DNA from: Chloroflexota bacterium
GTDB taxonomy: Bacteria > Chloroflexota > Limnocylindria > Limnocylindrales > CSP1-4
Assembly (NCBI GenBank): GCA_021777365.1
Contig: JAJYDP010000083.1
Span: 1 to 12,151 of the forward strand
Direction of reading: 5' to 3'
DNA: 12,151 nt
Under the pieces are notes generated by a model, which did no database searches, had not been told where the DNA came from, and saw only the letters and a list, made by a program, of their open reading frames with translations. The translations under genes and the position numbers were made by a program. This document shows positions 7,589-12,151 of the stretch, in pieces (position 1 is the stretch's first letter; every line of letters starts with the position of its first letter).

Positions 7589-8941
7589 TCATGGTCCCGT
7601 GCCTCCCGGCCGTCCGGGACGCCGACGTCCGGTGGTCACCAGGGCCGTCACGGAGGAGGTCAGGAGGAGCGCCGCCGCCGGGAGCGGCGGGCTCGACGGC
7701 GTGGGCAGGGCAGTCCCTGCCGCGTGCTCGTCCGTCGTGCCGGTCAGCGCCGGGATCCGCGCGGACTGACCACCTCCCGGCGGGGCCGAGGGGGCCCAGC
7801 CGGGAGGCACGGGACCCGCGGGCGCCGGCCTGGGGCCGTAGGCAGGCGGTGGCCGGACGCCGATCGCCGCGAGCCAGGCCGCGTCGAATGCCGCCGCGGT
7901 GCCTCCCGTCGCCGCCTGGAACGCCTCGTCGTCGGTCGCCCCACGCGCATACGTCGCCACCAGCCGCTGCAGAGCCTGCGCACCGTAGGTCCGCAGGAAG
8001 AAGTCGACTGCGGACACCGCCTCCGCATACGAGAGCACGAACGGGTCGGTGCTCGCGGGGAAGGCGCCGCTCAGGCCGTCGAGCGGGACGATGCGCCCCT
8101 GGGCGATGCCCTGCTGCAACTCCGCGCTGCGCGGGCCGGATCCTTCCGAGTAGTAGACCGCGAGCCCTTCGTCCAGCCAGAGCGGTGGCATGTGGTAGGG
8201 ATTGTGGGTGGCGACCTCGAAGACGTGGTGCGTCACCTCGTGGGCGATCTCCGTGTCCGGCCAATCCGACCCCAGGTCCGACGGGAGCACGGTCCCGAAC
8301 GCCGTGTGGGTGTCCGGGATGTACACGCCCGCCGCGTCCGCGTTCGCGCCCGAGCCGATCGCATCGAAGAAGGACGCCGAGTCGTTGTAGATGAAGAAGT
8401 CGAGATGCGGGACGCTGCCGGTGATGCCGAACGCCGCGGCGCCCCGCGTGATGGCCGCCTGGGCCGCCCGGAGCCACGTCCGGGCGGTGCCGATGCTCAC
8501 GCCGTACCAGTGCAGGGTGACCGTGCCGCCCGAGATGATCTGCCAGGCGAACCGTGTGTCCACCACCGTGACCGACCCGGACGGACTGGTCTCGGTGACG
8601 CCGCCCGGGAGCGTCACGCGGAATACGAAGCGGTACACGGTGTTGACCGAGCCGGTGTCCGCCTGCGTCACCGACACGTGCCACGATCCGTCGGCCGCCT
8701 GCGCCACGCTCGCGTCCTGGACGGTCGAGCCGGGCACGTACGGCGACGAGGCGACGAGCTCCACGCGGACCGGCCGCACGCTCGTTCGGAACGTGTCCCG
8801 GAACACGAGCGGCTGGAGGAGCACGGCGGTGGCGCTGGGTGGCTCGAACGAGACGGTGGGTGCGGCCGCGACGGGAGCGGGGAGGAGCGCGAGCGCGCCG
8901 AGCAGCAACGCGCCGCCAAGGGCCTTGCTCAGCGTGACCAT
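7589..8941 (-). CDS. Secreted peptidase MA-like zinc metallopeptidase (gluzincin)
   Basis: A 450-residue exported metallopeptidase of the peptidase MA-like type. Seen: a signal peptide (1-28, hydrophobic ALLLGALALL ending in AAAP), a beta-rich domain of about 30-130 that looks Ig-like, then the catalytic part with HEVTHH at 234-239 (zinc ligands His234 and His238, catalytic Glu235) and WLDEGLAVYY (255-264), where Glu258 is the likely third ligand. A Pro-rich linker (about 364-420) leads to a hydrophobic segment (about 419-436) and an Arg-rich tail, so the enzyme is probably tethered at the surface. ATG 8941 overlaps the solute-binding-protein end by 13 nt and has GGGG 5 nt upstream. The frame stays open farther upstream, but that part only shadows the binding-protein gene. 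The substrate is unknown. Confidence 0.88.
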   Translation of the reverse strand: MVTLSKALGGALLLGALALLPAPVAAAPTVSFEPPSATAVLLQPLVFRDTFRTSVRPVRVELVASSPYVPGSTVQDASVAQAADGSWHVSVTQADTGSVNTVYRFVFRVTLPGGVTETSPSGSVTVVDTRFAWQIISGGTVTLHWYGVSIGTARTWLRAAQAAITRGAAAFGITGSVPHLDFFIYNDSASFFDAIGSGANADAAGVYIPDTHTAFGTVLPSDLGSDWPDTEIAHEVTHHVFEVATHNPYHMPPLWLDEGLAVYYSEGSGPRSAELQQGIAQGRIVPLDGLSGAFPASTDPFVLSYAEAVSAVDFFLRTYGAQALQRLVATYARGATDDEAFQAATGGTAAAFDAAWLAAIGVRPPPAYGPRPAPAGPVPPGWAPSAPPGGGQSARIPALTGTTDEHAAGTALPTPSSPPLPAAALLLTSSVTALVTTGRRRPGRPGGTGP

Positions 8942-10803
8942 GCGAGCCCCGCGAATCGAGGAATCCCGATGCCGCTGGTCGTCGCGCCCAGCAATCCGGT
9001 CCGGCTGAGCGCCCACGAGGCGTCGCCCTGTGAGCCCGGGGCGGCATAGCTGAGTGGGACGATGGGCACCTGGTCCCGGACGATCGTCTCCGCAGCCGCG
9101 TACGCACGTGCCTGAGCCGCGGGATCGCTCGCCTGCCCGGCGGCTTCCAGGGCCGCATCGAACCGGGCGTTCTTCCAGCCCCCGTAATTGGACGTGCCGT
9201 CGCTCTGCAGCAGGATCCCGAGGAAATCCTCCGGGGCCGGGTAGTCGGCGATCCAGGACATGCTCCAGATCGCCGGAGTGCCGTCGACGAGCCGCTGTGC
9301 GTAGGCGTCGGACGTCAGGACCTCGAGCGACACCGAGACGCCCAGGTTCTGCCGGATCTGGTCGATGACCGCCTCGTCGTAGGTGGTGCCGGAGGTGACC
9401 ATCGTGACGGCCGGCAGGCCGCGCCCGCCGGGATGGCCGGCCGCGGCGAGCTGAGCCCGGGCCGCGGCAGGATCGAACCGCGGCAGGTAGTCCCCGGCCG
9501 CCCGGCCGGGGATTCCGGGCGGGACGATCGACGTCGCGACGGCGCTCGGGCCGTCGGAGAGCAGTGCGATCCGTCGCCAGTCGACCGCCCAGGCGAAGGC
9601 CTGCCGGACGCGCACGTCGTCGAACGGCGCGCGGCGTGTGTCGAACCCGTAGTACGTCACCGACAGCGATGGCTCCTCCCGCAGCTGTGGGCCGAGCTGA
9701 GGGTCGTACCGGATCCACAGGGCGTCAGCCTCGTCGATCGGCGTGTAGTCGACGTCGCCGGCGGTGAATGCGTCCACCGGGCTCTTCCCGCCGAAGTCGG
9801 TCACCACGATCACCGAGCCGATCGACGGCGGCCCGGCCCAGTAGTGCGTGTTGGCCCGGAGCGTGATGGACGTCGCGTCCTCCGCGCTGACCGTGTAGGC
9901 ACCCGACCCGACGAAGGGGCTGGGGGGCTGCGCCGAGTCGAGCAACGGGACCTCCGAGGGTGGCGCTACGGCGAGGGCCGGGTTAGCGGCGATCGCCGGG
10001 AAATATGCGGCGGGCTTCACCAGCTTCACCGACACCGTGTCGTTCCTGGCGCTGATCCCCACCCCGGATCGGGGTCCCCGTCCCTGCCGGTAGGCGACCG
10101 CGCCCGCCACGTCGTCGAGGAGCGAGGCGAGCGGTCCGGGCCGCGCCGGGTCGAGGATGCGCAGCCAGCTGGCCACGACGTCATCGGCCGTGAGCGGTGT
10201 GCCGTCCGAGAACACGAGCCCGGGACGCAGCTGGAACGCGACCTGGAGGCCGCTCGGGTCGACGGTCCACGACTGGGCGAGGGCCGGCTTCACCTCGAGC
10301 GATGCGTCGAACGAGGTGAGCCCTTCGAACAGCTGGGCGAGCAGCGCCGCCGTGCCCGCGTCGCCCTGCTGCGCGGGATCGTAGGTCGCAGGAGTCCAGC
10401 CGGCGATCCGCACGACGCCCGCCGCGTGCGGGACAGTGGCCGCGGTGCCGGGCGTCGTGGCGGGGGTCTGCGTGGAACCGAGCCCCAGGATCTGGAGGGG
10501 CAGGACGAGGGCGGCCACCAGGAGGACGATGATCGCGAATGCCAGCGCGCGCCGGCGTCCGGAGACGGGCACAGGCGGGAGGCCCTCGGGCGCCAACCAG
10601 TGCGAGACGGGCGGCCACTCCGGACCCGAGGGGGAGGTGCCCCGGGCGTCCGGGATTCCGCCGGTTCCGTGCGGCTCCCCCGGGATCGACCACGCGGCCC
10701 GGGCATCGACGGCGGGGGTTCCAGGTGGTGGCGAGGGCGGTCCTCCGTCGGAACCGGGAGGCGCGCCCGGACCGGCTGCCTGGGGGTCGGGTTCCTCGCG
10801 CAT
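8929..10803 (-). CDS. Family 5 ABC solute-binding protein, N-terminally membrane-anchored
   Basis: A 624-residue protein with an SBP_bac_5 (DppA/OppA-like) domain, which typically binds peptides, nickel or sugars for ABC import. Seen: a Pro/Gly-rich hydrophilic N-terminus of about 80 residues, RRR, one long hydrophobic helix (85-107), a Thr/Pro linker, then the binding domain from about 128. Family-like blocks include PALAQSWTVDPSG (173-185), GLVFSDGTPLTADDVVASWL and, later, RAPFDDVRVRQAFAWAVD and FDAALEAAG. There is no lipobox, so it is anchored by the helix with the N-terminus inside, which is unusual for a binding protein. No permease or ATPase genes are near. ATG 10803 is preceded by GGGG at about 5 nt and by a TAGACT box. 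It may act as a sensor or scavenger with the downstream peptidase; that is inference. Confidence 0.9.
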   Translation of the reverse strand: MREEPDPQAAGPGAPPGSDGGPPSPPPGTPAVDARAAWSIPGEPHGTGGIPDARGTSPSGPEWPPVSHWLAPEGLPPVPVSGRRRALAFAIIVLLVAALVLPLQILGLGSTQTPATTPGTAATVPHAAGVVRIAGWTPATYDPAQQGDAGTAALLAQLFEGLTSFDASLEVKPALAQSWTVDPSGLQVAFQLRPGLVFSDGTPLTADDVVASWLRILDPARPGPLASLLDDVAGAVAYRQGRGPRSGVGISARNDTVSVKLVKPAAYFPAIAANPALAVAPPSEVPLLDSAQPPSPFVGSGAYTVSAEDATSITLRANTHYWAGPPSIGSVIVVTDFGGKSPVDAFTAGDVDYTPIDEADALWIRYDPQLGPQLREEPSLSVTYYGFDTRRAPFDDVRVRQAFAWAVDWRRIALLSDGPSAVATSIVPPGIPGRAAGDYLPRFDPAAARAQLAAAGHPGGRGLPAVTMVTSGTTYDEAVIDQIRQNLGVSVSLEVLTSDAYAQRLVDGTPAIWSMSWIADYPAPEDFLGILLQSDGTSNYGGWKNARFDAALEAAGQASDPAAQARAYAAAETIVRDQVPIVPLSYAAPGSQGDASWALSRTGLLGATTSGIGIPRFAGLAWSR

Positions 10804-10812
10804 GATGGCCCC

Positions 10813-10818
10813 AGTCTA
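10813..10818 (-). promoter_or_regulatory. Possible -10 box upstream of the binding-protein gene
   Basis: Minus-strand TAGACT (TANNNT) ends 9 nt before the ATG at 10803, so a transcript would have almost no leader. No clear -35 element is seen. Its position just downstream of the strong hairpin at 10890-10945 makes a new transcription start here plausible. Confidence 0.35.
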
Positions 10819-10889
10819 TCCGCCGGCACGGCCTGCCGCCGATCTCCTCCCCCGTCAGAGCCACCCGGGCGGACGGGAGCGTCGGGGGA

Positions 10890-10945
10890 CCGGGACGGGA
10901 GGGGCGCCCGGCGTGTGCAGCCCACCGGGCGCCCCGTCCTCCCGG
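10890..10945 (-). terminator. Strong GC-rich hairpin, likely terminator
   Basis: GGGGCGCCCGG at 10901-10911 pairs perfectly over 11 bp with CCGGGCGCCCC at 10925-10935 around a 13-nt loop. The stem can be extended outward on both sides to about 10890 and 10945 with some mismatches. It begins about 10 nt after the UspA-like stop on the minus strand. No T-run follows, as is common in high-GC genomes. It probably ends the receiver/UspA unit before the binding-protein operon. The rest of the 152-nt gap between 10804 and 10955 holds only the promoter candidate. Confidence 0.65.
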
Positions 10946-10955
10946 CACGGTGAGA

Positions 10956-11225
10956 TCAGTGGACGACGGTGACCCTGGCGCTGGTCACCATGACAACGGC
11001 CTCCGAGACGGATCCCCGCAGCATCCGATCGAACAGGCCGAGGTGGCGGCTGCCCATGACGATGTGGTCGTACCCACCGTCCTGCGCGGTGCGGACGATC
11101 GCCTCAGCGATGTCGCCGAACGGCTCGTGGAGCGTGGGCGTGATGCCCGCGCTCGCGATCAGGTCGCGCGCCTCCCGGAGTTCCGAGGTGTGCACGCTCG
11201 CGTCGTCCCACGGGTCCAGGGCCAT
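10956..11225 (-). CDS. Short UspA-like protein, C-terminal half only
   Basis: An 89-residue protein that matches the second half of a universal stress protein. Seen: a helix SELREARDLIASAGI (14-28), a strand, GDIAEAIVRTAQDG (37-50), then IVMGSRHLGLFDRMLRGSVS (55-74) and VTVVH at the end. This equals the Usp nucleotide-binding GxR...GS(V) segment and last strand. The first half (strand 1 with its VDGS-type loop, helix 1, strand 2) is missing: a usual Usp domain has about 140 residues. I checked the three minus-strand frames between 11226 and 11353 and found no N-terminal half, so frameshift is not the reason. ATG 11225 lacks a clear Shine-Dalgarno. It may be a truncated relic or a short functional form that dimerises. 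It follows the receiver-like gene by 128 nt. Confidence 0.6.
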   Translation of the reverse strand: MALDPWDDASVHTSELREARDLIASAGITPTLHEPFGDIAEAIVRTAQDGGYDHIVMGSRHLGLFDRMLRGSVSEAVVMVTSARVTVVH

Positions 11226-11310
11226 CGCGCAGGCTGCGCCGTGCCCCCGCTCCCCGACAGGGCCGGACGGCCGTGCAGCAGGTGGCCGTGCGGCGGCATG
11301 TCGGCACGGT

Positions 11311-11336
11311 CCGACCGCGCCCCGATGGGCGGCCGG
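11311..11336 (-). terminator. Hairpin between receiver-like and UspA-like genes
   Basis: Stem of 8 pairs (CCGGCCGC with GCGGTCGG on the minus strand, one G-U) around a 10-nt loop, about 18 nt after the receiver stop. No T-run. It may be a partial terminator or an attenuator in the 128-nt gap; the rest of the gap shows nothing I can name. Confidence 0.3.
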
Positions 11337-11353
11337 CGCGCGCGAGAGGCCCG

Positions 11354-11752
11354 TCAGACGGCCATGCCCTGGTCCTCCAGGGCCGACTCGACCGCCTGCC
11401 GCAGCGCCTCCAGCGTGGGTCGCCCGGTCAGCGGGGTGACGCGTCCGGGGCCTTCCGTCTCGACCCAGTCGAGGCTGTCGTCGACCGCCGTGAGGATCAC
11501 CGGCAGGTCCGCGTACACCTCGCGCAGATGCGCCACGAGCCGTCGCCCGCCGTCGCTGTCGCCGGCCGCCCACGCGTCGTATACCAGCACGTCGGCGCGA
11601 TCCACCAGGGGGCACGGAAGGTCGCCGAGGACGGGGCAGGGCTCGGCCAGCGGGCCGCCGCACTGCTCCACCTGGTACCCGGAAGCGCGCAGCAGGGCGG
11701 CCTGCTCGGCGGCCAGCGCCGGATCGTGGTTGACGACGATCACCCGGGTCAT
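11354..11752 (-). CDS. Degenerate response-regulator receiver-domain protein
   Basis: A 132-residue stand-alone protein with receiver (CheY-like) fold features and no output domain. Seen: strand 1 MTRVIVVNHDPA with Asp10 in the acidic-loop position, helix LAAEQAALLRASGY, strand 3 ADVLVYDAW with Asp59 in the phosphoacceptor position, helix GGRRLVAHLREVY, strand 4 LPVILTAV with Thr88 in the conserved Ser/Thr position, and helix TLEALRQAVESAL. The usual second acidic residue of the DD pair and the conserved lysine before the last helix are not there (PLTGRPTLEAL), so normal phosphorylation is doubtful. Residues 31-50 contain a Cys/Pro-rich insert with Cys31, Cys39 and Cys47. ATG 11752 is supported by AAGGGAGGT 4 nt upstream, while the longer frame to 11953 has no support. 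The UspA-like gene follows. Confidence 0.75.
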   Translation of the reverse strand: MTRVIVVNHDPALAAEQAALLRASGYQVEQCGGPLAEPCPVLGDLPCPLVDRADVLVYDAWAAGDSDGGRRLVAHLREVYADLPVILTAVDDSLDWVETEGPGRVTPLTGRPTLEALRQAVESALEDQGMAV

Positions 11753-11756
11753 GGGG

Positions 11757-11765
11757 ACCTCCCTT
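11757..11765 (-). promoter_or_regulatory. Strong ribosome binding site of the receiver-like gene
   Basis: Minus-strand AAGGGAGGT lies 4 nt (CCCC) before ATG 11752. It is the best Shine-Dalgarno in the window and fixes the start against the upstream in-frame ATG at 11953. Confidence 0.8.
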
Positions 11766-11821
11766 CGACGCCAGGCCTGCGATGCCGTGGAACGAGCCGG
11801 CAGCCCCCACCTGGCGTGGCG

Positions 11822-11834
11822 ACAGTGGCACTGT
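11822..11834. repeat. Perfect 6-bp dyad, possible operator
   Basis: ACAGTG-G-CACTGT, an inverted repeat with a single central base, about 70-80 nt before the receiver-like ATG. It is less GC-rich than its surroundings, which makes chance somewhat less likely. The form fits a dimeric regulator site, but no regulator is identified. Confidence 0.35.
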
Positions 11835-12064
11835 GGAACCGGCTTCGGCAGGCCGACAGCGCAAATGGTAACGGGAACAGGGGGCCGCCTGGCCTTGGGG
11901 CCCGACCCGGCCGGGTGGGTCCGCGCTCCCGGGCGACCGCTGTCCGATCGCACGGGCGCCGTGGCAGCGTTGGCGCCCCCGGGACCTCCCCGTGGGGCAC
12001 GGTAGGCAAAGTGCCCGATCCGCTCGCCTGGTACGCGTTGGCTTGATCGGAGGACTGTGGCGGT

Positions 12065-12078
12065 CTCGGCAGCCCGAG
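12065..12078 (-). terminator. Small hairpin after the PIN-domain gene
   Basis: CTCGG and CCGAG pair around a 4-nt loop, starting 4 nt past the PIN gene stop. The stem is only 5 bp and no T-run follows. It is at best a weak terminator. Confidence 0.3.
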
Positions 12079-12082
12079 CGGG

Positions 12083-12151
12083 TCAGACCGTAGGATCGAG
12101 CAGCAGCACCCCGGTGCGCGCGACGTCACGTGTGTTCCGCGTGACGAGCGT
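12083..12151 (-). CDS. PIN-domain (VapC-like) toxin, C-terminal fragment
   Basis: The last 22 codons and TGA of a gene that enters from beyond the window edge. The peptide begins TLVTRNTRDVARTGVLLLDP and ends in TV. This fits the end of VapC-type PIN-domain ribonucleases, where (L/V)(V/A)TRNxxDF contains the last catalytic Asp and is followed by G(V/I)xxxxP at the C-terminus. Family knowledge: VapC cleaves tRNA or rRNA and is neutralised by a VapB antitoxin that is usually encoded just upstream, here outside the window. Because only the tail is visible, an orphan PIN protein or a broken copy cannot be excluded. Confidence 0.7.
   Translation of the reverse strand, partial: TLVTRNTRDVARTGVLLLDPTV

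Larger units (their letters stand above)
11753..12082 (-). other. Gene-free region rich in short dyads (likely leader/promoter)
   Basis: No convincing coding frame in either direction over 330 nt. It holds several inverted repeats: ACAGTG-G-CACTGT (11822-11834), a 12-nt palindrome ACCCGGCCGGGT (11905-11916), a 7-bp stem with an 11-nt loop (GGGCGCC at 11954-11960, GGCGCCC at 11972-11978) and a 6-bp stem with a 10-nt loop (GGGCAC at 11995-12000, GTGCCC at 12011-12016). The only AT-richer patches are at about 11861-11872 and 12001-12011. A minus-strand TACCAT at 11870-11865 could be a -10 box, but I see no -35. The region most likely holds the vapC end and the promoter for the receiver-like gene. 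Some dyads are expected by chance at this GC content. Confidence 0.5.

Noticed and set aside
6802..9049. Long plus-strand open frames antisense to DUF881, the peptidase and the binding protein.
   Set aside because: Arg/Pro/Gly-rich shadow translations without motifs or ribosome binding sites.
11226..11353. A frameshifted N-terminal half of the UspA-like protein.
   Set aside because: None of the three minus-strand frames shows the expected first strand and nucleotide-binding loop of Usp proteins.

Overview
The window is very GC-rich, and every gene I can support lies on the minus strand, so transcription runs from high to low coordinates. Gene content (two DUF881 proteins, DUF951, a TldD/TldE pair, a peptidase-MA gluzincin, a short UspA-like protein) together with GTG starts and possible leaderless promoters suggests a high-GC Chloroflexota bacterium (Limnocylindria-like) or, less likely, a deep-branching Actinomycetota. 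This is an inference from gene families, not a taxonomic proof.

Layout in transcription order. (1) 12151-12083: the last 22 codons of a VapC-like PIN-domain toxin running in from outside the window. (2) 12082-11753: about 330 bp without a gene, rich in short dyads, which is the likely leader of the next unit. (3) 11752-10956: a degenerate response-regulator receiver protein with a strong Shine-Dalgarno, then a short UspA-like protein that has only the C-terminal half of the fold; a strong GC hairpin (10945-10890) follows. (4) 10803-7589: a membrane-anchored family 5 solute-binding protein without transporter genes, overlapped by a secreted HExxH peptidase with a C-terminal membrane or sorting segment. 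(5) 7533-6068: two DUF881 envelope proteins joined by an ATGA overlap. (6) 6047-25: tldD, tldE, a small DUF951 protein, an MFS exporter and a processive-type GT2 glycosyltransferase, all 4-nt overlapping or separated by 7-13 nt.

Nine genes from 10803 to 25 are collinear with no gap above 55 nt, so they may form one long operon with internal promoters; one candidate leaderless promoter sits directly before tldD. TldD/TldE are a known two-subunit metalloprotease that trims (often modified) peptides; a coupled MFS exporter and glycosyltransferase could act on the same pathway, but no precursor peptide or modifying enzyme is visible here. The upstream half encodes surface or membrane proteins (binding protein, peptidase, DUF881 pair), so the common theme is the cell envelope.

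Most long plus-strand reading frames are antisense shadows caused by the GC content. I see no tRNA, rRNA, CRISPR array, insertion sequence or phage gene.
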